DNA from: Mycolicibacterium crocinum
GTDB lineage: Bacteria > Actinomycetota > Actinomycetes > Mycobacteriales > Mycobacteriaceae
Length of the DNA: 64,000 nucleotides
NCBI RefSeq assembly: GCF_022370635.2
Contig: NZ_CP092362.2
Span: forward strand, 2,356,001 to 2,420,000
Direction of reading: 5' to 3'
In this document: positions 28,681 through 37,202 of the stretch, piece by piece
Numbering within the stretch: the first letter of the stretch is position 1
How the letters are laid out: each line of letters begins with the position of its first letter
The notes under the pieces: model-generated
The model's input: the letters and a program-made list of their open reading frames with translations, nothing else
Database searches by the model: none
Told to the model about the DNA's origin: nothing
Made by a program: the position numbers and the translations under genes

Positions 28681-29919
28681 ATGGCGACGATACTGGCTTA
28701 CACCTCACCAGCCCTGGGGCATTTCTTGCCGATCAGCGCCCTGTGCGCAGAGCTGGCCCGCCGCGGCCACGCCATTCACCTACGGACGCTGTCCAGCGCC
28801 GTCGACATGGGGCAGCGGTTCGGATTCACCACCGCCTCGATCGACCCGCAGGTCGAGCGGATCGAGCTCGACGACTGGCAGGCGACGAATCCTATTGCAG
28901 CGCTGAAGAAGTCGGCGGTGGTATTCAGCAGGCGTGCCGAGTACGAAGTCGCCGATCTGGCCGAGGCGGTCGCGCGCACACGCCCTGACGCGTTGATCAT
29001 CGACGTGAATTGTTGGGGTGCGCAGTCGGCAGCCGACGCCGGAACCATTCCGTGGGCGTGCTTCTCGCCGTACACGCCGTTGCTGCAGTCTCCCGGGGTA
29101 CCCCCGTTCGGGCTGGGACTCACACCGATGCGGGGGGTGGCGGGCCGACTGCGTGATGCCGTCGTACGGGCAGCCGTGGTGGGCCGTCTGGAGAACATCA
29201 TGCTGTCGCCCATCAACGCGATTCGGGCGCAAGTCGGTGCAGCACCTGCCGGGTCGCTTGACGAGCATCTGCGCCGGGCGCCGCTGATGCCGATCGCCAG
29301 CGGCAAGCCGTTCCAGTACGCCGAGACTGATTGGGGCCCAGCGGTGGAAATGATCGGGCCGTGCGTGCTCGATCCCGGACCGGCCACCGTTCCCGAATGG
29401 GTCGACGCGATCGAACGGCCGATCGTTCTGGTCACCACGTCATCGGAGAAACAAGCCGACGCCAACCTGGTCCAGAGCGCGATCGCTGCACTGGCCGATG
29501 AGCCGGTTCATGTGATCGCGACCATGCCGGCCGAGACGTCAGAGCTGGTTGCAGCGGCACCCAACGCGACGGTGTGCCGGCTGGTCCCGCACGGGATGGT
29601 GCTCGACCGAGCCGTGTGTGCGGTCACGCACGGCGGGATGGGAGCGACACAGAAGGCGCTCGCCCGGGGCGTTCCTGTCTGCGTCGTGCCCTACGGGCGA
29701 GATCAGCTCGAAGTCGCCCGGCGTGCGGAGGTCGCCGGTTGTGGCACCCGCCTTCCCGCCAGGAAGCTGTCGCCCGCACGGTTGCGGTCGAAGATTCGCG
29801 AAGCGATGGCGATGGGCGAGGGTGCGCGGCGGGTAGCGACGGGATTCGTGGCAACCGGGGGCACGTCGCGGGGCGCAGACCTCGTCGAGCAGCGGGTCCT
29901 CGGCCGCACCGCTGGGTAG
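28681..29919 (+). CDS. UDP-glycosyltransferase-like protein (GT1, MGT type)
   Basis: A 412-residue GT-B fold protein. The N-terminal acceptor domain begins 'ILAYTSPALGHFLP', and the C-terminal donor domain contains 'VTHGGMGATQKALARGVP' and 'PYGRDQLEVA', the nucleotide-sugar signature of the macrolide/ecdysteroid glycosyltransferase family. Members add sugars to lipids, macrolides or other small molecules. The ATG follows GGGGGAGCGG and lies 14 bases after the stop of the cyclase-ATPase region, so it may be co-transcribed with that regulator. The acceptor is unknown. Confidence 0.85.
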   Translation: MATILAYTSPALGHFLPISALCAELARRGHAIHLRTLSSAVDMGQRFGFTTASIDPQVERIELDDWQATNPIAALKKSAVVFSRRAEYEVADLAEAVARTRPDALIIDVNCWGAQSAADAGTIPWACFSPYTPLLQSPGVPPFGLGLTPMRGVAGRLRDAVVRAAVVGRLENIMLSPINAIRAQVGAAPAGSLDEHLRRAPLMPIASGKPFQYAETDWGPAVEMIGPCVLDPGPATVPEWVDAIERPIVLVTTSSEKQADANLVQSAIAALADEPVHVIATMPAETSELVAAAPNATVCRLVPHGMVLDRAVCAVTHGGMGATQKALARGVPVCVVPYGRDQLEVARRAEVAGCGTRLPARKLSPARLRSKIREAMAMGEGARRVATGFVATGGTSRGADLVEQRVLGRTAG

Positions 29920-30005
29920 GTTCGTGCCCGCGCTGCCGCGGTGGGAACTTTCTGGTGCGATGGATCGACCAATGCTGACGTGCGGAGCAGAGAAGGAATC
30001 GACCG

Positions 30006-30677
30006 GTGATCGCTGACCTGACGCTGCGCTGGGTCGTCACGCTCCTGTTCGTGATCGCCGCAGCGGAGTGCCTGTCGACGCTCGTCGTCGGCGACCGGCG
30101 GCCGGCCACTGTGGTCAGCCAATTGCTGCACGTCGTGATGGCGGTGGCGATGGCGGTGATGGCCTGGCCGTGGGGCGCCGCGCTGCCCACCGTCGCGCCG
30201 ATGGTGTTTTTCCTGCTTGCGACCCTCTGGTTCGTTGCGGTCACGCCGAGTTCGGTCTGCGCCGGGCACCGCATCGCCGGCGTCTATCACGCGCTGATGA
30301 TGCTGGCGATGGCCTGGATGTACGCGGTGATGAACGGCCGGTTGCTGCCCGGACAGGCGTCCCATGCCGCCGACGTCGCGCCCGCTGGCCATTCGGTGGG
30401 GGCGTCCGGCCATGCCGGGCACGCGAGCATGCCGGGGATGGACATGGGCGGCGCTGACGTGGCGGGCACCGGCCACAGCGTCGGCTATCCGCCATATATC
30501 GCGATGCTGAACTGGGTGTGCACCATTGGCTTCGCGTTGGCCGCGGTGTTCTGGCTGTATCGCTACTTGGCTGTGCGGATGGAGCGTGAGCCGGTCGAGG
30601 CCGCGCGCCCGCTCGGGATCTTGTGCCAGTCGATGATGGCCGCCGGGATGGCGATCATGTTCGGCGTGATGCTGTAG
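30006..30677 (+). CDS. DUF5134-type membrane protein with a His/Met-rich loop
   Basis: A 223-residue protein with six or so hydrophobic helices. Between the third and fourth pairs lies a loop (about residues 118-160) rich in His, Met and Gly ('HAGHASMPGMDMGG', 'GHSVG'), a composition typical of copper-binding segments. The family occurs widely in mycobacteria and has no proven function. The convergent neighbour is the zinc-finger membrane protein at 30757. I infer a role in metal binding or sensing at the membrane from the loop alone. Confidence 0.75.
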   Translation: MIADLTLRWVVTLLFVIAAAECLSTLVVGDRRPATVVSQLLHVVMAVAMAVMAWPWGAALPTVAPMVFFLLATLWFVAVTPSSVCAGHRIAGVYHALMMLAMAWMYAVMNGRLLPGQASHAADVAPAGHSVGASGHAGHASMPGMDMGGADVAGTGHSVGYPPYIAMLNWVCTIGFALAAVFWLYRYLAVRMEREPVEAARPLGILCQSMMAAGMAIMFGVML

Positions 30678-30684
30678 GAACCGG

Positions 30685-30698
30685 CGCCGAGATCGGCG
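30685..30698 (+). terminator. Short hairpin after the DUF5134 gene
   Basis: CGCCG-AGAT-CGGCG, followed by TT, starts 8 bases after the stop codon. The 5-base stem could extend by two G-U pairs. It is a weak candidate terminator between two convergent genes. Confidence 0.35.
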
Positions 30699-30756
30699 TT
30701 GTGCAGGCCTCGTCTCGAACTTTGTCTGCGCAGCGTCGGTTTGGGCGAGTGAACGA

Positions 30757-31467
30757 TCAGGCAGCGCCGTCGGTGGGGTAGAGGTGCCCGCGCCGACGGC
30801 CGCGAGAAGCGTTGTCGGGCAACACCACATCGGCGGTGACGCCCACCGCGTCGGACCGGGGCTCGGGACCGGACGTCCGCGCGGTCCGCCACACCAGCAG
30901 CGCCAGGACGGTTCCGATGAGCACCGGCAGGTGCGACAGGATTCGGTCGAGGCTCACCGCACCCGACACTGCGTCGCTGATCACATAAGCGGTGAGGATC
31001 GCGGTGAACACCGACAGCACCCCGGCCAGGCCGGCTGCGGCGGTCGGCCGCGCGGCGGCGGCGATCATCACCACACCCAGCGCCGCCGACCACGCCGTCG
31101 ACTCGTTGAGTAGATGCCCGCCCATCATCGCGTGGTGCGCGGCGCCGGCGGTGCCGACGTTGGCGCCCAGGGCCTGGGCGAGTGCCACCGCCACCTGGAC
31201 CACTCCGACGCCGGCCAGCGTCCACCGCATCCAGGTGCCGGCTGCCGGACGGGGCTTCCGCACCGACGGACTCGGAGTGGCGACGGCCGCGACCTGGGAT
31301 CTGCCGGCCAGCCGCCGCAGCTGCTGGGTCTGCTCGACAGCTCGCGCGTACCACGTGCTGCACTCGTCACAGCTGGTGAGATGTTCGTCGACCCGGGCCA
31401 CGGGAACGGGTTCACGTTCGCCGTCGATCCGGGCTGACAACGCCTCCCGGGCGACATCGCAGTCCAC
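30757..31467 (-). CDS. Zinc-finger (anti-sigma-like) membrane protein, Rv0093c-like
   Basis: A 236-residue protein. The N-terminus carries the ZAS-type motif His-x3-Cys-x2-Cys ('HLTSCDEC') typical of zinc-binding anti-sigma factors, preceded by 'CDVAREALSARIDGE'. From residue 80 onward there are about four membrane helices, and the C-terminus is Arg-rich and cytoplasmic. M. tuberculosis Rv0093c has the same plan. No sigma gene is adjacent; the nearest is sigC, 19 kb away. Promoters for this gene and the divergent ArsR gene lie in the 78-base gap. Confidence 0.8.
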   Translation of the reverse strand: MDCDVAREALSARIDGEREPVPVARVDEHLTSCDECSTWYARAVEQTQQLRRLAGRSQVAAVATPSPSVRKPRPAAGTWMRWTLAGVGVVQVAVALAQALGANVGTAGAAHHAMMGGHLLNESTAWSAALGVVMIAAAARPTAAAGLAGVLSVFTAILTAYVISDAVSGAVSLDRILSHLPVLIGTVLALLVWRTARTSGPEPRSDAVGVTADVVLPDNASRGRRRGHLYPTDGAA

Positions 31468-31532
31468 GCATCAATAGTCGCGCGAACGGGCCGGATTGTT
31501 CCAGCGTCCCGAGTTCGACCCGCTCGCTGGGC

Positions 31533-31538
31533 TAGATT
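31533..31538 (+). promoter_or_regulatory. -10 element of a probable leaderless arsR promoter
   Basis: TAGATT is followed by 7 bases and the ATG of the ArsR-type gene. There is no ribosome site, so transcription probably starts at the ATG. Confidence 0.5.
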
Positions 31539-31545
31539 CCTAGGC

Positions 31546-31878
31546 ATGGATGCCCCCGGCGACACGGCGAAGGTCGAGCGTGCCTCGTCCGCGCTGGCCG
31601 ACGTCGACATCCACAGCTGGACGCAGCGCTTCGATCTGTTGTCCGACCCGCACCGGCTGGAGATCCTCCTCGGTCTGCACCGCGCACCCGGAATCTGCGT
31701 GGGTGATCTCGCCGCCGCTGTCGGTCGATCGGAAAACGCCGTGTCACAGGCACTTCGGGTGCTGCGTCAGCAGGGTTGGGTCACCTCGACGCGGGTGGGA
31801 CGGCAGGTCAGCTACCGCCTCGAGGATCACACCGTGCACGACCTGCTGCACTGGATCGGTGCCGCCCACGCGGAGTGA
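31546..31878 (+). CDS. ArsR/SmtB-family metal sensor (NmtR-like)
   Basis: A 110-residue winged-helix protein. The recognition helix is in 'GRSENAVSQALRVLRQQGWV' (residues 62-81), and the C-terminal alpha-5 helix 'DHTVHDLLHWIGAAHAE' carries Asp/His residues spaced as in the nickel/cobalt sensor NmtR ('DTHVHQLL...H'). It is followed by a cobalt importer operon whose promoter contains a 7-base inverted repeat, so it is probably the repressor that shuts import off when cobalt (or nickel) is plentiful. Many family members derepress exporters; control of an importer would need metal as co-repressor. Confidence 0.85.
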   Translation: MDAPGDTAKVERASSALADVDIHSWTQRFDLLSDPHRLEILLGLHRAPGICVGDLAAAVGRSENAVSQALRVLRQQGWVTSTRVGRQVSYRLEDHTVHDLLHWIGAAHAE

Positions 31879-31897
31879 GCTGATCGGTTCACTCGAT

Positions 31898-31939
31898 TAT
31901 CTGTACAGGTAGACAGATATCGGGCTCGCGGATTAGGGT
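31898..31939 (+). promoter_or_regulatory. Operator and promoter of the cbiM operon
   Basis: TATCTGT, an 8-base spacer and ACAGATA (31898-31919) form a perfect 7-base inverted repeat of the size bound by ArsR dimers. Its right arm overlaps a -35-like TAGACA (31910-31915). A TAGGGT -10 box (31934-31939) follows after 18 bases. The ribosome site GAGGAGG lies at 31967-31973. Confidence 0.55.
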
Positions 31940-31998
31940 TGGACCACCGGGCACACACCCGATCGCGAGGAGGCACGTTGAGCGTCCAGATCACGGCC

Positions 31999-32682
31999 AT
32001 GCACATGAGCGATGGCCTGGTCAACGCGCCTACCTCCGTGGTTTTCGGAGTCCTTGCGATCGCCGTGGTGGCGTTCTGCGGCTGGCGGGCGCGCACCGAA
32101 CTCGACGAGCGCACCGTCCCGTTGGCCGGCCTGGTCGCCGCCTTCATCTTCGCGGTGCAGATGATCAACTTCCCGATCCTTCCCGGCGTCAGCGGGCATC
32201 TCCTCGGCGGTGCGCTCGCCGCGATCCTGGTCGGCCCGTACACCGGCGTCCTGTGCATCACGATCGTGCTGGTGGTGCAGTCCCTGTTGTTCGCCGACGG
32301 CGGGGTCACCGCGCTCGGGATGAACATCACGAACATGGCGGTCATCGGTGTGGCCGCGGGATACTCCGCCGCCCGGCTCCTCTACGCGCTGCTCCGACGA
32401 CGTCGTTCTGACTCGGTCCCCGCGCTCGGCGTCATCGGTTTTCTTTCAGCGCTGTTCGGAACGGTCTGCGCATCAATGGGTTTCGTCATCGAATACGCGA
32501 TCGGTGGTGCCGCGCCGACATCGCTGAGCACGGTGGCGGCGTACATGCTCGGCACTCACGTCCTCATCGGCATCGGTGAAGGCTTGATCACCGCCGTGAC
32601 CGTGGTGGCCGTCGCCCGGTCCCGACCGGATCTGGTTTACCTGCTGCGCCGTGACCGCGAGCGGGCGGCGGTGCCCGCATGA
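31999..32682 (+). CDS. cbiM: Cobalt ECF transporter substrate-binding subunit CbiM
   Basis: A 227-residue membrane protein with the CbiM opening 'MHMSDG', where the N-terminal amine, His2 and a later His ('GVSGHLLGG') bind Co(II), and 'MNITNMAVIG' near the fourth helix. The ATG at 31999 is taken because the family needs Met-His at the N-terminus. However, the best ribosome site (GAGGAGG) is placed for a TTG at 31978, which would add seven residues ending in Ala before Met-His. CbiM is the S component; CbiQ and CbiO downstream are the T and A components. Overlap with the next gene is ATGA. Confidence 0.88.
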   Translation: MHMSDGLVNAPTSVVFGVLAIAVVAFCGWRARTELDERTVPLAGLVAAFIFAVQMINFPILPGVSGHLLGGALAAILVGPYTGVLCITIVLVVQSLLFADGGVTALGMNITNMAVIGVAAGYSAARLLYALLRRRRSDSVPALGVIGFLSALFGTVCASMGFVIEYAIGGAAPTSLSTVAAYMLGTHVLIGIGEGLITAVTVVAVARSRPDLVYLLRRDRERAAVPA

Positions 32683-33035
32683 GCGCTCAGACGGCAGCCC
32701 GGCGCTGGCAGTTCTGGGCTGGTTTCGGTGTCGCGATCCTCCTGATCGCCGGGGTGGTGTCCTACTTCGCCAGCTCGAGCCCGGACGGACTGGACTCGGC
32801 CACCCTGCAGGGCTGCCAGGTCGTCCAGACCAGTCACGGTGAACAACTGACCGGAAACTGCATCGCCCAGCATGCGACCGAGCACGCCATGTCGACGTCG
32901 CCCCTGGCCGACTACACGATCTTCGGGCACCCGGCGACAAGCGGACTCGCCGGCATCATCGGCGCCGTCGTCGTGCTCGGCATCGCGTTCGGCGGGTTCT
33001 GGCTGATCGCCCGCAGCCGCCGCGCGAAGGACTGA
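32679..33035 (+). CDS. PDGLE-domain membrane protein, CbiN-like subunit of the cobalt transporter
   Basis: A 118-residue protein with one helix near residues 13-30, an extracytoplasmic segment starting 'SSSPDGLDSA' (the PDGL motif of CbiN-like/PDGLE proteins) and a second helix near 88-110. It also carries His and two Cys residues ('GCQVV', 'NCIAQHATEHAM'). CbiN proteins help load metal into CbiM. It overlaps cbiM by ATGA and precedes cbiQ by 4 bases. Function is by family and position. Confidence 0.8.
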   Translation: MSAQTAARRWQFWAGFGVAILLIAGVVSYFASSSPDGLDSATLQGCQVVQTSHGEQLTGNCIAQHATEHAMSTSPLADYTIFGHPATSGLAGIIGAVVVLGIAFGGFWLIARSRRAKD

Positions 33036-33039
33036 CCAG

Positions 33040-33816
33040 ATGGGTGCCGGGCACGCCCACCCGCTCTATCGCGACGGCGAATCGGTCGTGCACCGGGCGC
33101 CCGCCGAGGTCAAGATCGCCGGGCTGGTGCTGTTCGTCCTCGCGGTGGTGGCAACCCCACGCGAGATGATCTGGCCGTTCGCGGTCTACGCCGGAATCGT
33201 CCTGGTGGTCTGGCGGGTGGCTGGCATCCCGCTGCGCTGGATTCTGCCGCGGATGCTCATCGAGGCGCCGTTCATCGTGCTGGCCGTGTTGTTGCCGTTC
33301 GCCGAAGGCGGGGAACGCGTCGCGGTGGCCGGCCTGCAACTGTCGGTGGCCGGATTGTGGGCGGCGTGGGGAATCGTCGTCAAAGGCACTCTGGGCGTGG
33401 CCGCCTCGCTGACGGTCGCCGCCACCACCTCGGCACGGGAGTTGCCGCTGGCGCTGAGCCGGCTCGGAGTACCGGGCCTAGTGACCTCAATGCTCGTGCT
33501 GATGATCCGCTACATCGATCTATTGTCGGCCGAAGTCGGCCGGATGCGGATGGCGCGGATCTCCCGCGGTGATTCGCCACGGGCGATCCATCAGGCCGGC
33601 GCGATCGCGAAAGGTGTTGGCGCCCTGTTCCTACGTTCCTACGAGCGTGGTGAACGCGTGTATCTGGCGATGGTGTCCCGGGGCTTCGACGGCAAGGTGC
33701 CCGAACTGGCGATCGTCGGTGCCGGACCGCGAGCCTCCGGTGTGCAGTGGGTCGCTGCGTTGACTCCGGCGGCGGCCGCGGCCGCGGTGGCCGCCTCGGC
33801 ATGGGTCCTGCGATGA
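33040..33816 (+). CDS. cbiQ: Cobalt ECF transporter transmembrane subunit CbiQ
   Basis: A 258-residue membrane protein of the EcfT family with about five helices. The two coupling motifs that sit on the ATPases are visible as 'MRMARISRG' and 'YLAMVSRGF' (Ala-Arg-Gly type). The N-terminus contains a His pair ('GHAHPL'). It links CbiM to the ATPase CbiO. The stop codon overlaps the cbiO start (ATGA), so the subunits are made together. Confidence 0.9.
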   Translation: MGAGHAHPLYRDGESVVHRAPAEVKIAGLVLFVLAVVATPREMIWPFAVYAGIVLVVWRVAGIPLRWILPRMLIEAPFIVLAVLLPFAEGGERVAVAGLQLSVAGLWAAWGIVVKGTLGVAASLTVAATTSARELPLALSRLGVPGLVTSMLVLMIRYIDLLSAEVGRMRMARISRGDSPRAIHQAGAIAKGVGALFLRSYERGERVYLAMVSRGFDGKVPELAIVGAGPRASGVQWVAALTPAAAAAAVAASAWVLR

Positions 33817-34553
33817 ACCCGCCGGCGATCCGCGTCAAGGGTCTGCACTACCGCTATCCCGACGGCCGCGTCGCGCTCGACGGCGTCGACCTGACCATCG
33901 CGGCGGGGGAGCGGGTCGCCATCCTCGGCCCCAACGGGGCGGGCAAAACCACGCTCATGCTGCACCTCAACGGTGTGCTCACCGCGACATCGGGCGCGAT
34001 AGAGATCAGCGGAATCTCGCTGAATCGCACGACTCTTCGCGACATCCGCCGCCGGGTCGGGCTGGTGTTCCAGGACCCCGACGATCAGCTGTTCATGCCG
34101 ACGGTCGCCCAGGACGTCGCGTTCGGACCGGCCAACTTCGGGGTCACCGGTGACGCGCTGGCCGCCCGGGTGTCCGCCGCCCTGGACGTGGTATCGATGA
34201 CCGAGCACGCCGACCGCAGTCCCGCGCATCTGTCCGGCGGGCAGCGGCGCCGCGCGGCACTGGCCACGGTGCTGGCGTGCGAGCCGGAGATCCTGGTGCT
34301 CGACGAGCCGTCGGCGAACCTCGACCCGGTGGCGCGCCGCGAACTGGCCGAGACGCTGGCGGCGCTGCCGGCCACCATGGTGATCGTCACCCACGACCTG
34401 CCGTACGCCGCTCAGTTGTGCGACCGGGCCATCGTGTTGGACGGCGGTGTGGTGGTGGCCGACGACACAGTCACCGCCGTGCTCTCCAACGCCGATCTGT
34501 TGGCGGCCCACCGGCTCGAATTGCCCTGGGGCTTTGTCGTTCCCGCTCGCTGA
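33813..34553 (+). CDS. cbiO: Cobalt ECF transporter ATPase CbiO
   Basis: A 246-residue ABC ATPase. Walker A 'GPNGAGKTT' lies near residue 40, the Q-loop is in 'VFQDPDDQLF', the signature is 'LSGGQRRR', Walker B is 'ILVLDEPSAN' and the switch His is in 'VTHDL'. 'FQDPDDQLF' is characteristic of EcfA/CbiO proteins. The ATG at 33813 overlaps the cbiQ stop. A single ATPase gene implies a CbiO homodimer. The operon ends convergently, 4 bases from the flavoprotein gene on the other strand. Confidence 0.93.
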   Translation: MNPPAIRVKGLHYRYPDGRVALDGVDLTIAAGERVAILGPNGAGKTTLMLHLNGVLTATSGAIEISGISLNRTTLRDIRRRVGLVFQDPDDQLFMPTVAQDVAFGPANFGVTGDALAARVSAALDVVSMTEHADRSPAHLSGGQRRRAALATVLACEPEILVLDEPSANLDPVARRELAETLAALPATMVIVTHDLPYAAQLCDRAIVLDGGVVVADDTVTAVLSNADLLAAHRLELPWGFVVPAR

Positions 34554-34557
34554 GTCC

Positions 34558-35808
34558 TCAGTTGGCGAGCGACAACGTCACCGGTCCACCGCGTTCGTCG
34601 ATGCGATCGAGGATGCTGGACGGGACGCGGAACACCCGTCCCGGCGAGGCGGGCCAGGGGAGGGTCTTGCGCCCCACGATATTGCCGTCTTGGCGGGCAA
34701 CGACTTTCGGGACGCGGACCAGTCGATCCGTCCATAGCAGGAGGCGGTGCCTGGCGGGCGCCGGGTCGCCGGGGCGCACCAGGTTGGGTGCCACCCAGCG
34801 TAGCGGTGCGTCGGCAAGAATGCGAACTGCATTGTCGCTGAACTGATTCCCCGTGAGGAGGGCGTGAACCTGGTCGGCGACGTGGCGGCCGTCGAGGGCA
34901 GCGATGTCGGCAGTGTCGACGGGGTGCAACAGGTTGCCGATGGCGAACACACCCGCCCGACTGGTCCGCAATGCGGTGTCGACCACGGGACCGAGTGTCC
35001 CCGGGTCGATGTCCAGGCCGGTGCTGCGGGCCAGCTCGTGGTCGGGAATCCAATCACCGGTCAGCACGACGGTGTCGCAGTCGACGATGCGGCGTTGTCC
35101 GGTGCGGAGATCCTCGACCTCGACACCGGTGACTGCCGGCTTGCCGATGATTCGCACGACCTTGGTGCGCGTGGCGACCTGCAATCCCAGCAACGGTGTA
35201 CGGCCGGCCAGGTTGAACAGGCCGTAGGACTCCGGTGACGGGTATTCGGTTGTCATGAGCACGGTTTGGCACCCGACGTGCTTGAGGGTCAGCACGGCAG
35301 AGTAGCTCACGAGTTCGGCACCGACGACCACCGCGCGGCGCCCGACGGTGCGATGTTTCAGGTGCACGGCGTTCTGCAGCAGCCCGGTGGTGTAGATGCC
35401 GGCGCCGCGATCGCCGGGGATCATCCGCGCCGCGCGCGGGCGCTCGCGGGCACCGGTGGCCAGGACGATCGCCCGTGCGGTCAGGGTGTGGCGCCCCCGG
35501 GGCGAGGTGAGTTCGAGGGTGTGGTCATCGGCCCAACCGGTGACCATGGTGCTGGTCCGGATCGTCGCGCCCGCGTTGCGCGCGTCGGTGGTGAGTCGCC
35601 GAGCATAAGCGGGTCCGCTGATGAACCTCTTGCGATCCCGCAGGCCGTAACCGGGATGATCGCTGTGGCGGGGAATCCCACCTGGCTCTGACTCGCGTTC
35701 CAGGACAACGACATTCAAGGCACTGTTGCGCGCGAGCTCGGTGGCGGCGGTCAGCCCGGCCGGACCGGCGCCGACGATGGCGACGTCGACCGCTTCGGTG
35801 GTGGTCAT
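34558..35808 (-). CDS. FAD/NAD(P)-binding oxidoreductase, GlpB-like partner
   Basis: A 416-residue flavoprotein. The FAD Rossmann motif 'VGAGPAGLTAA' is at the N-terminus, 'VLATGARERPRAAR' lies in the middle, and 'GVFAIGNLL' is the second FAD contact. Such proteins accompany GlpA-type glycerol-3-phosphate dehydrogenases as a second flavin subunit. The ATG at 35808 overlaps the stop of the preceding GlpA-like gene (ATGA). It is the last gene of a five-gene minus-strand unit. The C-terminus has no cysteine cluster. Confidence 0.82.
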   Translation of the reverse strand: MTTTEAVDVAIVGAGPAGLTAATELARNSALNVVVLERESEPGGIPRHSDHPGYGLRDRKRFISGPAYARRLTTDARNAGATIRTSTMVTGWADDHTLELTSPRGRHTLTARAIVLATGARERPRAARMIPGDRGAGIYTTGLLQNAVHLKHRTVGRRAVVVGAELVSYSAVLTLKHVGCQTVLMTTEYPSPESYGLFNLAGRTPLLGLQVATRTKVVRIIGKPAVTGVEVEDLRTGQRRIVDCDTVVLTGDWIPDHELARSTGLDIDPGTLGPVVDTALRTSRAGVFAIGNLLHPVDTADIAALDGRHVADQVHALLTGNQFSDNAVRILADAPLRWVAPNLVRPGDPAPARHRLLLWTDRLVRVPKVVARQDGNIVGRKTLPWPASPGRVFRVPSSILDRIDERGGPVTLSLAN

Positions 35809-37202
35809 CGCCTGCTCTCCTGGCACGTTTCACGTTCGAACAACGCCTGCACCTCCGCGCCACAGAAGAACGCTTGGCAGCGGCCGTTCATCACGCGGGT
35901 GCGCCGCCGCAGTCCTTCCACCGCGGTGGGTGGGATCACGGAATGGCAGGCGTCGCGAATCTCACCCTCGGTGACGCGTTCGCAGAAGCAGACGATCCGT
36001 CCGTATGCGGGGTCGGTTTCGATGGCCTCGGGCAGCTGGTAGGGACGGGGGTACGCCTCGCCGAGGTTCGGCATCCGTGGGGGATCCGGCAACGCGGCCT
36101 TGGGTGTCACGACCAAGCCGGCCTCGGCGAGTTGATCGCGAACGTATTCGGCCACCGCCATACCGGCGGTGAGACCCGTGGACCGGATACCGCCGACGAG
36201 CAGGTAATGCTGCGCGTGGTCGGCTTGAATCAGGTAGTCGCCGTGGTCGATGGCCGCGCGCAGTCCGGAATAGGTGGCGGTGACTTCCTCGTCCAAGAGC
36301 CGAGGCATCAGAGCCCGGCCCTTGCTCAGCAGGAAGTCGAAACCGGCCTCGGTCGTGCCGGTGGCGGTGCGGTCGTGCAAATCTTCGGAGGTGGGGCCGA
36401 GCATCACGTTGCCGTAGATGGTGGGGCTGACGAGGACACCCTTGCCGCGCGACGTCGGCACCGGCAGCACGATTTTGTTCACCAAGGTGCGGGCGAGCTT
36501 GTCGTACACGATCAGTTCGCCGCGGCGCGGGGTGACGGTGAAACGCTGGTAGCCGAAAAGTGCGTCGATGAGGTCGGCGCCGAGTCCCGCCGCGTTGACG
36601 ATCCAGCGTCCGACCACGTCACCTCGGGTGGTGTGCAGCGTGGTGGTGTCAGGCCCGATGTCGACGCCGTCGACCCGATGGTCGGTCAGCAGCACGGTGC
36701 CGCGGTTGACGGCGTCGGTGGCCAGCGCCAGGTTGACCGTCCACGTGCAGATGATGGATTCGTCGGGAACTGTCAATCCACCGAGGGCGCCCGGCCCGAG
36801 GTGCGGGATGTCGGCGTAAACGGCTGCGGCATCGATGATCTGGCAATGCTGATAGCCATTGGCTTCCGCCTTGGCCTTCAAGTCGGGCAAGGCGTCCAGC
36901 TGCTCCTGGTCCCAGGCGACCAGGATGGCGCCGGTGTGTTCGACCGGTATGCCGGTGTGCTCGGCATAGTCGGAGAGCAGGTGGTATCCACGGTGCACCA
37001 GCTCCGATTCCAGGGTGCCGGGCTTGGCGTCGAAGCCGGTGTGCAGGATCGCGGTGTTCGCCTTGCTGGTGCCGTCACCGACGTCGTTGCGGGCTTCGAT
37101 CAGCGCGACCGAGAGCTGGTGCCCGGACAGTTCACGCGCGATTGCCGATCCGACGATGCCGGCGCCTATGACGACGACGTCGTAGGCGGTGGGGGTGGTC
37201 AT
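35805..37202 (-). CDS. GlpA-like FAD dehydrogenase with a C-terminal Bfd-type 2Fe-2S domain
   Basis: A 465-residue protein. Residues 1-370 are a DAO-family FAD domain ('VIGAGIVGSAIAREL', 'GTSKANTAILHTG', 'VGGIRSTGLTAG'). The C-terminal 80 residues carry a Bfd-like cluster motif, Cys-x-Cys ('VCFCERVTEGEI') and Cys-x4-Cys ('GRCQAFFCG'). This is the arrangement of anaerobic-type glycerol-3-phosphate dehydrogenase GlpA. It overlaps the kinase gene upstream (ATGA), so the kinase product, a polyol phosphate, is its probable substrate. Glycerol 3-phosphate is the default guess. Confidence 0.85.
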   Translation of the reverse strand: MTTPTAYDVVVIGAGIVGSAIARELSGHQLSVALIEARNDVGDGTSKANTAILHTGFDAKPGTLESELVHRGYHLLSDYAEHTGIPVEHTGAILVAWDQEQLDALPDLKAKAEANGYQHCQIIDAAAVYADIPHLGPGALGGLTVPDESIICTWTVNLALATDAVNRGTVLLTDHRVDGVDIGPDTTTLHTTRGDVVGRWIVNAAGLGADLIDALFGYQRFTVTPRRGELIVYDKLARTLVNKIVLPVPTSRGKGVLVSPTIYGNVMLGPTSEDLHDRTATGTTEAGFDFLLSKGRALMPRLLDEEVTATYSGLRAAIDHGDYLIQADHAQHYLLVGGIRSTGLTAGMAVAEYVRDQLAEAGLVVTPKAALPDPPRMPNLGEAYPRPYQLPEAIETDPAYGRIVCFCERVTEGEIRDACHSVIPPTAVEGLRRRTRVMNGRCQAFFCGAEVQALFERETCQESRR

